From contig NC_135212.1 in NCBI RefSeq assembly GCF_052324685.1, positions 22,272,137 to 22,336,136 of the forward strand: a DNA stretch of 64,000 bases, in the 5' to 3' direction. This stretch comes from Brachyhypopomus gauderio. Lineage: Eukaryota; Chordata; Actinopteri; Gymnotiformes; Hypopomidae. This document shows, piece after piece, positions 1 through 10,451 of this stretch. How positions within the stretch are numbered: the stretch's first letter is position 1; every line of letters begins with the position of its first letter. Both the position numbers and the translations under genes were made by a program. The notes beneath the pieces were generated by a model, which worked only from the letters and a program-made list of their open reading frames with translations, had not been told where the DNA came from and ran no database searches.

Positions 1-1189
1 AAGTAGAGCTGTACTAGAGGCTCAGAGATTGATGGGGGTGGATGAGTACGTTTATGCATGTGGGCGTTGGTCCAGTTCTGTCGTTGTACCTTTTGCGATG
101 TAGTCATGCCCTTACCTAACCCTCATCAGAGCTTTAAATCTGACACTACGGGATGCTATGATTACTTCTACCACATCCACTGAAAGGTTGCTAAAAGCTG
201 GGCAATGCATCATTTCTGGTTGAGGGAGGTGAAGTTCCTGACACACTTCTTTATTCATGTTGAGGGGAGGGAGAGATTGCGTCACAGAGTGTCATTTATG
301 CAGAGCAATGGTACAAAGCAATTCACGCATTTCCCCACAGTGGCTCAAATTTAACATTAGTGAGCTCAGAAGGAAACCTGAGGGTTAATGTGCTCCTCTC
401 CCTGTGGTTGAAAGTAAAAAAAAAATGCTCTGCGCAATCACCTCACCAAATCCACTTTTACGTGCAGACGAGCGCACGTCAGCCTCGCTCTGTTGGTTTC
501 AGGGCTACATCTGTGAAGAGGAACCTTGACCTGCACAGTCCGAAGATTTCTCACCAATCAGCTCACTGATGGGATGAAGCTAGCATGCTAACAGCTCGCT
601 AACTGAGGCAGAGTCATACGAGTACTAAAGCCACACTGTTTTCTCTGGTTAAGTTCTTTTTTTTAAATAAAGATTTATCAATATTCTCTGAGCACAAATC
701 ATGTAAAATTGGCTATAGCCCATGTCAGGTAGACCACTTTAACGCATTCAATTTTTATAGTTTTAGTAATAGTCATGTTAATCATATTTTACAACTACTG
801 CGAGATTGAAATAGGTCAGAAGGTGGTTTGTTCTCATCTCTAGGCGGAAAGGAAGCAGGCCGCTAGCCTAACTGTCACTATTCTGTGTAAGAACACTTGC
901 GCTTCCTTTCTGAGGTTTCCTGAGGACAACAGCAGTGACCGCGTTGCTATGAGCAGTCAACACATGTACACACACAACTGTCATTCTCCAAGGAAACACT
1001 TAAACGTGGCACTTGCCTGTACTTCTCTGCGTAGTGCTGGTATGGGTGTGTGCTTTCAGGACGGAAATTCTGCAGCTGTTTTTCTTGAAATTTCAAAGTG
1101 AACTTTTATCGGTTGCCTGTTCATGGGTTTGTCTGCTTCATATTCATCACAACTCGCTTTTTTTTTTCCACAAACTGTTTAACTCCTAT

Positions 1190-1243
1190 TAGAGAGAGAG
1201 AGAGAGAGATCGAGAGAGAGAGAGATAGAGAGAGAGAGATCGA
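1190..1243. repeat. (GA)n microsatellite
   Basis: Imperfect GA dinucleotide run with ATC interruptions, inside the slco3a1 intron. Confidence 0.9.
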
Positions 1244-2008
1244 GATCGATCAATTAGACATTTAAAAGATATTAAGCATTCAGATTAGGGCTCAAGAAGA
1301 AAGACGATGCACCACAGCAAGTACAACTGGTTGAGTTGCATGATTATCAGATGATAATTTGAAGGGCATTCATGCAAAAATCCAAATTACTCCAAAGCAC
1401 TCACTATCTTTCTCTACATCGCAGCTGCTGAAACAAAATATACAGAAAGTTAGTCTAATATCCAACTAATACAAACGTGAGTCCAAACCAAACATCCACA
1501 TTCAGTCACTGTTGTCAGCGTGTCTCATTTAACTGGATTAATATAGTGTTTTTTCTTTAAAGCAAAACCCACCAGCACACAAGTACTATATTCTGTGTAC
1601 AGGTCTTCTTATATTCTTATGGGCTGTTTATAATGCTTAATTTCCCTTTTGTGAAGCTCTGTAATCAGTTGTTTTATACTGTCCTCAGATACCCAGTGCT
1701 ACTAGAGATTCCTAAGAGGAAAAATTGTAGTCATCTTTCATTCACATGTACAGTACTGCGGAAACAACATTGTGTACTCCTAGCAGATCTCCAGCCATAT
1801 CTCCCTAAATCTCCTTTTATCCTTCTCTCACTTCTCTCCTTCCTTCTCTTTCTATCTCTCTCTTTCTGGTTATCATACTCTGTACTGTAGCAGTGCACTC
1901 AATCTGGTCTGCTTGAATTTGTGTATTTCAAATAAAAGGAACCACAATCCAGTTTGCTTCAGAGGACAGTCTAGCAATGAGACCAGATATGCAGTTGCAG
2001 CTTGGAGT

Positions 2009-2141
2009 TTGTGTGTGTGTGTGCATGTGTGTGCGTGTGCATGTGTGTGCGTGTGCATGTGTGTGCGTGTGCATGTGTGTGCGTGTGCATGTACATGTGT
2101 GTACGTGTGTACGTGTGTACGTGTGTGTGTGTGTGTGTGTG
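2009..2141. repeat. (GT)n compound microsatellite
   Basis: A long GT run with regularly spaced GC, GCAT and TACG variants, including a higher-order unit of about 18 bp (GTGTGTGCGTGTGCAT). It creates spurious long open frames on both strands. Confidence 0.95.
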
Positions 2142-2212
2142 GTTTTTCTCATACCACCACTTTAGTGGGCGGTAGGGTCAGGAAGCAGACCTCAGTTGTC
2201 AACACAAACACA

Positions 2213-2254
2213 CGCTCTCTCACTCACTCACATACAGACTCTCTCACTCACTCA

Positions 2255-2300
<46 letters not shown>
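2213..2300. repeat. (CTCA)n/(CA)n microsatellite
   Basis: CTCACTCA-type repeats pass into a pure CA run at about 2260-2298. Confidence 0.95.
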
Positions 2301-2301
<1 letters not shown>

Positions 2302-2421
2302 CAGTTTTTGTCCTCTTTGATCCTAGGCATGGTAATTTAGCGAATGGTGGAACTGACTCACTTTTTCCAGGCGTGCTCATTAATTGGATGCTGGGGGCAG
2401 CTGAGCTGCATGTGCGCGGTT

Positions 2422-2516
2422 GACTGTGCAGGGCGGGGCTGACTGTGCAGGGCGGGGCTGACTGTGCAGGGTGGGGCTGACTGTGCAGGGTGGGGCTGAC
2501 TGTGCAGGGCAGGACT
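2422..2516. repeat. 19-bp GC-rich minisatellite, five copies
   Basis: Five head-to-tail copies of a 19-bp unit, GACTGTGCAGGGCGGGGCT, with one or two substitutions in copies 3 to 5. Unit starts are 2422, 2441, 2460, 2479 and 2498. Confidence 0.95.
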
Positions 2517-5055
2517 GGGTGGGGCGGGGCAGACCTAACAGGGCAAGAGGTGCTCTCTGTGCTGGTGTAGTCGAGGCCCACTAGCCTGAGCAGGGTTAAC
2601 ATGGGACTGCTACTTGGGCGAGCACCAGAGCATTTCACTTTGTCCTCTGCAGTGTGGAAATGAGATTCACACTAACTGTGCTTGTGTACATGCGTGTGGT
2701 CTAGTTAATGGCTCTCTGATGTCTTCAGCGATATGCATACTTGGGAAGTCTGTTGTGCTCCTGTTATTGAAGAAGTGAGTGAGTCATTAGCCCAGTGAGT
2801 CATTATCCTAGTGACTTCACTCTCTAAGACCTAAGACCCTCTTGTTCACTGGTATGTCCTGAACGCACCATATGTTTGTTCATGAGTATTGTATTACATT
2901 AATGAATACCGAGACAAAGCCAGTATGTGGTATTAATTGTCGTATTAATTTCATAGCCTGTGCAATTAAATTTCACTGCCTGTTTATGCTCACATGCATG
3001 TGTGCATGACTGTGTGTTTCATTCAAAGGCCGCGCTGCAGTGCCGCAGTGATCGCTGTTTGATTAGCTGCCTCATGCCATAAATGCCAACCTACTGCTGT
3101 ACCGTTCATTAGAGAGTGAGAGGAGACCCAGATAGCAGGACTCCACAGGGCTGGTGGACTCTCCCAGGTCCAAACAGTGATGATCTACTGGCACCACTTT
3201 TTGATGGCACATTAGCAGCCATTTGTGCCTGGTGCTTCTCTTGTAATGGCTGCTTCTGGCTCCTGCTGAGTTCTGTTGTAAGAAACTCCACTGTGTAAAT
3301 TATACTCTCGTCAATATATCCACGTATGCAGTATGAAATATGCACATGTATACAGTATGAAAACCTGAGGGTCTTGCATCAGTTTAAAATTGAAAAATGG
3401 AAGCAGAATTGTCCTAGTGAGGACAGAAGAAGCAGATGAACTGCAGCTGTTCTGAATTTGATGAAACCTGTAACGTTGCTTCACTGGGTTTGCTTAGAAT
3501 GCGCATCGCTCTCACTGCAAGTCATTTTGTAGGCAAAGAAGAATGTTTGAAATCAAGATTTTTTTCTTTTCTATATTCTTTTCTATAATTAACTGCCCCT
3601 TCTGCATGTTTAATGACCAGTATTCATCCAAAGTGTCATGCCTGTGAAAATTGTTTAGAATGCGCCATCTTGTGGTTGTAATAGGAATCAAAGCACCATT
3701 TCAGAAAAGGGTTTTGGGGAAAGGAGAACTGGATCAAGTGGATTATTTTAGAGAACAGGAGATGGCAGCAGAAGCTTGTCTGTTGCTTTTGTTTTCTTCA
3801 GATCAGCATGAAGTAAATAGCATCAAAGAGCTAAAGAAACTGATGGTCCTGGATCTACGAAAATCTCACAGACATAATGGCTCATATATGACTACAATGG
3901 TTCCCTACAGTTTCACTGCTGTGCTGTGTATGATATTACAGTCCATAATGTCCATCATAATTTAGGGGTATATATTAATATCTCCCGTCGTTATAAAACC
4001 ATGACTTCAGATTAGACGACACAAACACAGTCAGTTTTTGACCTTAGGCTCAAGACTTGGGCCTGATTGCGGATCAGGTTTGTGTTCTGTCCTGACTGTG
4101 GAACAGTGGACAAGCTTTTTTACCCTCTCCTAGTTTAGGGAGCAAGGGAACAATCTCCATATTTCATGGATGTGGGGAATATGACTGTGTGTCTAGAGAT
4201 GTGCTGTCTGAGGTGCTCCAGGAGTTTTGGGGCTGATGGTGTGAGTGAGAGCTGTGTCCACATTCTCAGTGTTAAATCAAGAACATTCTATGTGGTCGTT
4301 GGCTTTCTCCTTTTCTCAAACTCCTGCTTGGGATATTCGTGGACAGGAACTTCTGAGGAGCTGAGAACAGAGAGACACAGCCACCTCTATTCCCCTGCAA
4401 CCCTGAAATGAACAGAATGAGATGAGAAGATGAGATGATTATAGAAATTATTTAATTTTACTTACTGGGGCCCGAAACACTGTAGTTATGAGATATTAGA
4501 GCAGTTGAAAAAACACACAAAAAGCAGCAAATGGTTGAGTGCAAATATATTGGTCACATTTGATCTCCTTAAGTATATGTTGCCCTTCAAAACTGTGAAC
4601 AATGTTAATTAAGGCACACGTCAGATGCATGGTATGTGTGAAGTTGCAAATACTCCATTTCCCAAAATGTATAGCGAAAAACAACAGAGGATTTCTACAT
4701 AAATAAAGAACAGTGAATTTTGTGCTGTTCACATTTTGCTACACCTTTTTTAGTTGTAAAACTGTATAGCACATACACCTGTGCCATAATGTGTTATTTA
4801 TTGACTTCTAATCTCAATTTTGTTTAATATTTAAAATGTTTAACTCCATGACAAATAACCAATTTAATGATCAATCTGCCAAAAGTGTGTTTATGGCAAT
4901 ATTGTGTTTTAAATCGTGCAAAAAGATAAGCACATAGGCTGGTTTGAGTTTGGATATTCTCAGCAGTGCATGTCTGAATTGGGAAGAAAGATGCAGATCA
5001 TGGATTGAGATGGTGTGATAATTATATTCTGTGTCTGCTCTGTGTCTCGTGACAG

Positions 5056-5154
5056 GTATCCTGTTCTCCACCCTGGTGTTTGGACCTGCTTGTGGATTCA
5101 TCCTTGGTTCTGTCTGCACTAAATTTTATGTGGATGCTGTCTTCATTGACACGA
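5056..5154 (+). CDS. slco3a1: slco3a1 exon: transmembrane helix before the OATP signature
   Basis: Acceptor gacag before GTATCC and donor A|GTGAGT. Encodes ILFSTLVFGPACGFILGS and then VFIDT, a membrane helix and the start of an outer loop. The first codon is completed by one base from an exon outside the window. Confidence 0.93.
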
Positions 5155-8100
5155 GTGAGTTGCAAATCAGTCCTCGCTTGTGTTTGAGCCTTGCGGACGT
5201 AAAATACTGTGTTTAGGCCAGTTAGACGCTATTGTAGATGATTGTGGTCTTCCAAGACTTTGTCTGCTAGTTGCACCATGACTGGAATATTAAAATATTG
5301 AATAGTTTGATAGCACAGTACTGTGATGAAATTATGAATATTTGACAACCCAAAAAAATGATTAAATAATGAGAATAAGTTTAACTCTTTGTTACTGTGC
5401 TGTCATATCCATTAAGTCCACCTAAAGAAGTAAGGAGTGAATATGCAAATTCTAGTGAATACCAAGAATGCAATTAAAGTAGATCTGCTATTACGCTAAT
5501 GATCCACAATTCGTCCACAATTGCGTTTGTTTCTTGTTATTAAATGCTCAATTTAAAGTATTCTATTGATTTCAATGAAAACATTATTTTGAATATAAAC
5601 ACCAAATATGCCACAAAACCTGTTTATCATCTTATTCTCCTCTATAAAAATGTGCACGATATTAATTCACGTATCACCACACCGCCGACCCCCCAGCCAA
5701 GCTGGACATCACCCCCGATGACCCCCGCTGGATTGGCGCCTGGTGGGGGGGCTTCCTCCTCTGCGGGGCCTTGCTCTTCTTCTCTGCCCTCTTCATGTTC
5801 GGCTTCCCCTCCTCCCTGGACGAGGGGCAGAGTGAGAGCGGAGCGGAGAGCGAGCAGGCCATGCTGCCACCCCCCACGGACAGGGCCAAGCCCAGCAACG
5901 GCGTCCCGCGCAACCACGAGCCTGGCACCGGCCCGTCCTGCTGCGAACAGCTCCGAGGTAGCGCAGTGCATGCAGCATGTCTTAAGAATCCTTGAATTAG
6001 TCTCTAAATGAACTCTAATAACTATCAAAGCCCACAAACCATGAACACGCAGGTGGGAGTGGGAAGGTCATATAGGAATAAAATTGCTATGGCTACTTTT
6101 TGTTTAATTAATAAAAAAACAAAACATGAGCCTATCCAAAAAAAAAAGTTATATAGTTGCATAATCTTCTACCCTGACTGGACTTGCTGAGTGTGAACAT
6201 TTAAACACACACGCATACATACATACATACATTTATATATGAATACCAAAAAGTGTTATAAATAATTTAAAATAGACTATTAAATATACTTTGAAGCAAC
6301 AAGTTATCTTGATTCATAGCTTTATTTACAGTATGTACAGTATATAGTACGTTTAGCCCAGAACATCCCATGAAGGATGATCGTTCCTTATGTATATGGA
6401 AGGAATGCACCTATGTCAGTTTTAAATTTTGGAAGCCAGAAACACAGCTGTATATATAAATATTCCATTCCAGCACAGGAGGGGGATCCAAACCCAAGCA
6501 TGGGAGAATATCCATGGGCCTCTGTGCCACAAAACAGAACCAACACTACTTAAGGAAGATTTAGAATATCTTTTGCATAATTACAGTAACCCTGGTTCTT
6601 AATCTGTGTTCTTTCTCAACGTGGCCACAGTGACTTAGCTCTCTGACTCCTTCTACGCGTTCAGCTCTCTGATTTTGAAAGAACGCTCCTAAAAGCGGAT
6701 CCAGATAATAGGCCCCAATAGCGGAGCCGTCCCAGCGTATGAGGAGCACAGCCGTCTCCTCCATTAGCAGTGGAGGCAGTTAACCTCCTTCTCTTCTTCA
6801 AGCTCTTATAGAACAGGCCCAGAGAGAACACAAGAGTAGCCCATCTGGGCTATTATATGAAAGCATATTATAAGCTCAAAATCCATCTGGATCCTTCATA
6901 ACAACATAAAATAAGACTGAAATTAGGCAAATTCACTTTCATTAAATCCTTAAGTAACAAGCAGAAAAAACAAAAACATAAAAATAGATCAGAATTTTCA
7001 AGGCTGTTGTGCCGTTGAGTATTGATGTCATTGGGGCATTCATGTCAGCAGGAAGCTGAGGAGCACATAGGAACATGCAGATGTCATTTACCTTTCCTGG
7101 TACACAGGAATACAAGGAGATGCTAACTCCCTCCAGTTAAAAAGAGCCATGATGGTAACCACCCCTCTATAGCACTTTCAACCCCCCTTTTAATTAATGT
7201 GATGTTTGTGTTAATTATATTTTCACGCTAACCATAGGTGCAATTTACACTCAGTTGCCATGGGCATATCAGGAATTCTTCATGTCAGACGACCATAGGG
7301 GCCATACAGATGACCATAGGGGCTGTACAGACTACCATAGGGCCCTACAGAAAGATCTGTGGTTGATCTCAAAAAGGAAAACAATAAACACCATTAACTA
7401 CAGACCGAGATGACAGAGATTAGCCATCACTAGCTAACGGGTAAACAACTAATGAGAGAAAATCTGGTGGGGGAGGGGCAATTAGGATGGTTTGTTTTTG
7501 GTAAAGACTGCAAAGAGGATGTATCTGTGGGAATGGATCACAATAGACAACAATGTTCTTTGTATGAAAGGCTACAGTGGTAACACTTTTTCATGCTTTC
7601 TTTCTTTCTCTCTCTTTCTGTCCCTTTTTTCTTCCATTTTCTCCTCACCGCAGTAATTCCCAAGGTGACCAAACACCTGCTGTCCAACCCTGTGTTTACC
7701 TGTATCATCCTGGCAGCTTGCATGGAGATCGCAGTGGTGGCTGGATTTGCTGCCTTCCTGGGCAAATACTTGGAGCAGCAGTTTAACCTCACCACAACCT
7801 CTGCTAATCAGCTCTTGGGTATGCCTGACTCACTCCGCATACGACGTATGAGCACAAACGCACACATGCAGACCGTGTTCACGTTCAAAATTCATATGAC
7901 TTTGTTAAGGAAACCGAATGAGTGTGTGGCCAGCGTACATCACCAGTATTTCTCTTCCTGAGCAGGTATGACGGCCATCCCGTGTGCATGCCTGGGCATA
8001 TTCATGGGGGGGTTGCTGGTGAAGAAGCTGAATCTCACTGCTCTGGGGGCCATACGGATGGCCATGCTGGTCAACCTAATCTCCACTGCCTGCTACGTGT

Positions 8101-8322
8101 CCTTCCTATTTCTGGGCTGTGACACGGGACCTGTCGCCGGGGTGACTGTCGCCTATGGCAACGAGTAAGGAAGGCTAGAGCCTTTTACCCCCTCATATAA
8201 AGAGCTTGTTTATGTTTGTTTTGTTGACATTTATGCAATTTTTGTGATGGGGAGCAGTTGTGGTAGTGCCACAGTCATTTGTAAGCTGTGAACACAAGGG
8301 CTAATGTGTATGTGTATGTGTT

Positions 8323-8377
<55 letters not shown>

Positions 8378-10451
8378 GACCCTACAACCAGGCCAAAAAC
8401 CAGAAGCCTCGTGCTTGAGTAACTGTAACTGCTACACATCATCGGTTAGCCCCGTGTGTGGCTCCAACGGAGTGACGTACCTGTCGTCATGTTTTGCTGG
8501 CTGCACCATCAGCGCTGGCGCTTCACCTAATGCCCAGGTTCTTACCTTTACATTCTTTACGGGTTCTTACCTTTACGTTCTCTTCTCAGTCACTGCGTGA
8601 CTTTCTGATGGTCTGTCTGTTTATATTTCATTTTTCTCCTGTCCCATGTTGTGACTATTTAACAAATTTATTTCTCTCATTCTTCTCTGAGACACATGAT
8701 TCAGCTCATACAATGTGCATCTAGCTGTCTAGAAAGGACAATCTGACCTGCACTGAGCCTTTTTATAGGCTCCTGTAGTATGGCAGTGTGCATACATTAA
8801 CATACAAAAAACATGAACATGGCGTCCTTGTAATAAACAGTTATTGCTATTCAACTCTCTCAACACAAACACACGAGCTTGTGTTCAGCACAGATTCTTG
8901 CACGAGTGTGTATAATCCGCTTTGGCCTGGCCCTAGCCTTTGGTGTTCCCAGTGGTGTAGAAGTCAAGAGTTGACTTTTCAGTGATAAATATTCACAATA
9001 TTATGGCCATAGTTGTGTTTATCCTTGCACATTTAAATCACTAAGTGTGTGTGGACACCACAGTGACCATAAACTGCCTGAATGTTTTACAGCCATTATA
9101 TATTGCATGTGTTTTATAACAGGTTTTTAAATTTACCCTTTAAACCCGCACAGAACCTGACGAGGTGCCTGTGCATTTCTGGCGAAGGAGACGTGGGTAC
9201 AGCCGTGCCGGGGAAGTGCCCCAGTCCCGGCTGCCAGCAGTCCTTCCTCATCTTCCTGTGTGTGATCTGCGTCTGCAGCATGATAGGTGCCATGGCTCAG
9301 ACTCCGTCCGTCATCATCCTCATCAGGTGACCCTGCTCCCCGTGCCCTCTCCCACACTTCAAAGTCATGTTTGAAGTCCGTCTGTCTGTGTTTGTGTGCA
9401 ATCTGAAAGAGTACCTATTCAAGAGCCCGGGCTGGTTCTGAAGTTCTAAAGATGCTGTGATGATCGTTTTTGTCTTAAATAGTTGCATTTAAAAACAATA
9501 ACAAAGCTTTGGTGTTTAATTCATTTTCATTTTATTTTATTTGCCTAACAAGTTATTTAGCAGTCTATAAAGCAGATTTTCAGAATCAGTAATGCCTGGA
9601 TAAAAAAATGTCTCCTGTCAATTTTTCCCTCAGTATTGACCTCTGCAGTTTACCCAAACTGACTAATTGAAATAAAACTTTTCTAGAGGCACATTACACG
9701 TTAAACATTTTCACATATTTCGTTTTTCTTACCATATCCCAGTCTCTGATTTCTTCTCTCTGTCTTTCTCCATCTCTATAGAACCGTCAGCTCGGAGCTG
9801 AAATCATACGCTCTTGGGGTGCTTTTTCTTTCACTGCGCCTGCTAGGTAAGACCAGTGACACAAAAACAGCCAGTGTACACCACAACTCCTGATATCTGA
9901 AGAGAAACCTGTGTCTTAAATCTGTTAAGACCCTAAAGGTGGCTCTTAAACAGATTTTTGTAATGGTCTATTAGGTTAAATGTTCTCCCTCTCCTGACAG
10001 TTGTCACAGTAATCATTTTTGTTAAACACCATTAAATGATCTGTGATTGCCAAATGATTTGAACTGTTTTGCAGGATTCATCCCACCACCTTTGATCTTT
10101 GGTGCGGGGATTGACTCCACATGCCTGTTCTGGAGCACCGAGTGTGGGGCACGGGGAGCTTGCGTGCTGTATGATAACGTATCCTACCGCCACCTCTACG
10201 TGAGCCTGGCCATTGTGCTGAAGGTCATCGCCTTCGTCCTCTACACCACCACGTGGCAGTGCCTACGGAGGAATTACAAGAAGTACATTAAAAACAACGA
10301 GACCTATGTGACATCCACCGAAATCTTCTCCTCCGATGTAAACCTGGATAGTCTGGGAAAGGGAGCCAGCCAGAACCCAGTGAACAGGACAAAGTTTATA
10401 TACAGCTTGGAGGACCATGAGTGGTGTGAAAACATGGAGTCCGTGTTATAG
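5056..10451 (+). CDS. slco3a1: Solute carrier organic anion transporter family member 3A1 (partial, last eight coding exons)
   Basis: OATP3A1 is a plasma-membrane organic-anion transporter reported to carry prostaglandins, thyroxine and vasopressin. Coding exons: 5056-5154, 5697-5957, 7654-7818, 7966-8164, 8378-8537, 9154-9326, 9782-9846 and 10075-10451 (TAG). That is 1499 nt, about 499 residues of a protein near 710. The phases of all eight exons join correctly. Exon 5697 carries the OATP superfamily signature (DPRWIGAWWGGFL) before a membrane helix. Exon 8378 and the start of 9154 give the Cys-rich Kazal-like extracellular loop. The remaining exons give the last helices, and the C terminus HEWCENMESVL matches human OATP3A1 as I recall it. 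The next gene downstream is st8sia2, as in human. The first exons are left of the window. Confidence 0.96.
5697..5957 (+). CDS. slco3a1: slco3a1 exon: OATP signature and cytoplasmic loop
   Basis: Acceptor ccccag|CC and donor GAG|GTAGCG. It starts with LDITPDDPRWIGAWWGGFLL, the family signature, then a hydrophobic helix and an acidic, Pro-rich cytoplasmic loop ending in CCEQLR. This exon is much richer in GC than its surroundings, which produces long shadow frames on the other strand. Confidence 0.95.
5958..7653 (+). other. slco3a1: slco3a1 intron
   Basis: The intron contains an ACAT run near 6215-6232 and a short decayed tandem motif (ACCATAGGGGC-like, three copies at about 7288-7345). Nothing else is recognised. 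Confidence 0.8.
7654..7818 (+). CDS. slco3a1: slco3a1 exon: VIPKVTKHLL helix segment
   Basis: Acceptor ccgcag|TA and donor TTGG|GTATGC. Encodes VIPKVTKHLLSNPVFTCII and a helix through GKYLEQQFNLTTTSANQLL. The sequon NLT lies in the loop after the helix. Confidence 0.96.
7966..8164 (+). CDS. slco3a1: slco3a1 exon: two helices before the Kazal loop
   Basis: Acceptor gagcag|GT and donor GA|GTAAGG. Encodes MTAIPCACLGIFMGGLLVKK, then a second helix through VSFLFLGCDTGPVAGVTV. The intron before it is only 147 bp. Confidence 0.96.
8305..8376. repeat. (GT)n microsatellite running into a 3' splice site
   Basis: A TGTA/TGTT-rich stretch passes into pure GT (about 8329-8375) and ends TGTGTAG directly at the acceptor of the Kazal exon. 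There is no separate pyrimidine tract between repeat and exon. Confidence 0.93.
8378..8537 (+). CDS. slco3a1: slco3a1 exon: Kazal-like cysteine loop
   Basis: The acceptor is the end of the GT repeat (gtgtgtag|GACCC). Encodes TLQPGQKPEASCLSNCNC and a segment with VCGSNGVTYLSSCFAGC, the Kazal-type core of the large outer loop of OATPs. The donor CAG|GTTCTT is weak at positions +3 to +6 but is required by frame and by similarity (the next exon starts NLTRC; human has NLTGC). Confidence 0.9.
9154..9326 (+). CDS. slco3a1: slco3a1 exon: end of the Cys loop and following helix
   Basis: Acceptor cgcacag|AAC and donor CAG|GTGACC. Encodes NLTRCLC, GKCPSPGC and a helix SFLIFLCVICVCSMIGAM followed by QTPSVIILIR. 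Confidence 0.96.
9782..9846 (+). CDS. slco3a1: slco3a1 exon: 65-nt penultimate exon
   Basis: Acceptor ctatag|A and donor CTAG|GTAAGA. Encodes TVSSELKSYALGVLFLSLRL, the start of the penultimate helix. Confidence 0.94.
10075..10451 (+). CDS. slco3a1: slco3a1 terminal coding exon
   Basis: Acceptor ttgcag|GA. Encodes FIPPPLIFGAGIDSTCLFW, the last helix (LYVSLAIVLKVIAFVLY) and a cytoplasmic tail ending HEWCENMESVL, then TAG at 10449-10451. An AATAAA lies at 10462-10467, eleven bases after the stop. It may be too close to serve as the main polyadenylation signal; later candidates occur at about 11945 and 12526. Confidence 0.96.

Larger units (their letters stand above)
1..5055 (+). other. slco3a1: slco3a1 intron (upstream part of gene outside window)
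   Basis: No coding exon was recognised before the acceptor at 5054-5055. The exon starting at 5056 is internal, because its first codon is split, so this stretch should be intron and the 5' exons of slco3a1 lie to the left. It holds simple repeats (listed separately) and otherwise unique-looking AT-rich sequence. Open frames here (for example around 3651-3965 and 4166-4411) resemble no protein I know. Confidence 0.75.

Noticed and set aside
1913..2320. 135-codon frame with Cys/Val/His repeats
   Set aside because: Translation of GT and CA microsatellites.
3651..4411. Open frames of 104 and 81 codons in the slco3a1 intron
   Set aside because: No domain, no splice partners and no recognisable similarity. 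The second may belong to an old interspersed repeat, but I could not identify it.
5642..6037. 131-codon minus-strand frame and a plus-strand 155-codon frame over slco3a1 exon 5697-5957
   Set aside because: Both are shadows of the GC-rich exon. The real frame is the one with the OATP signature and correct splice phase.
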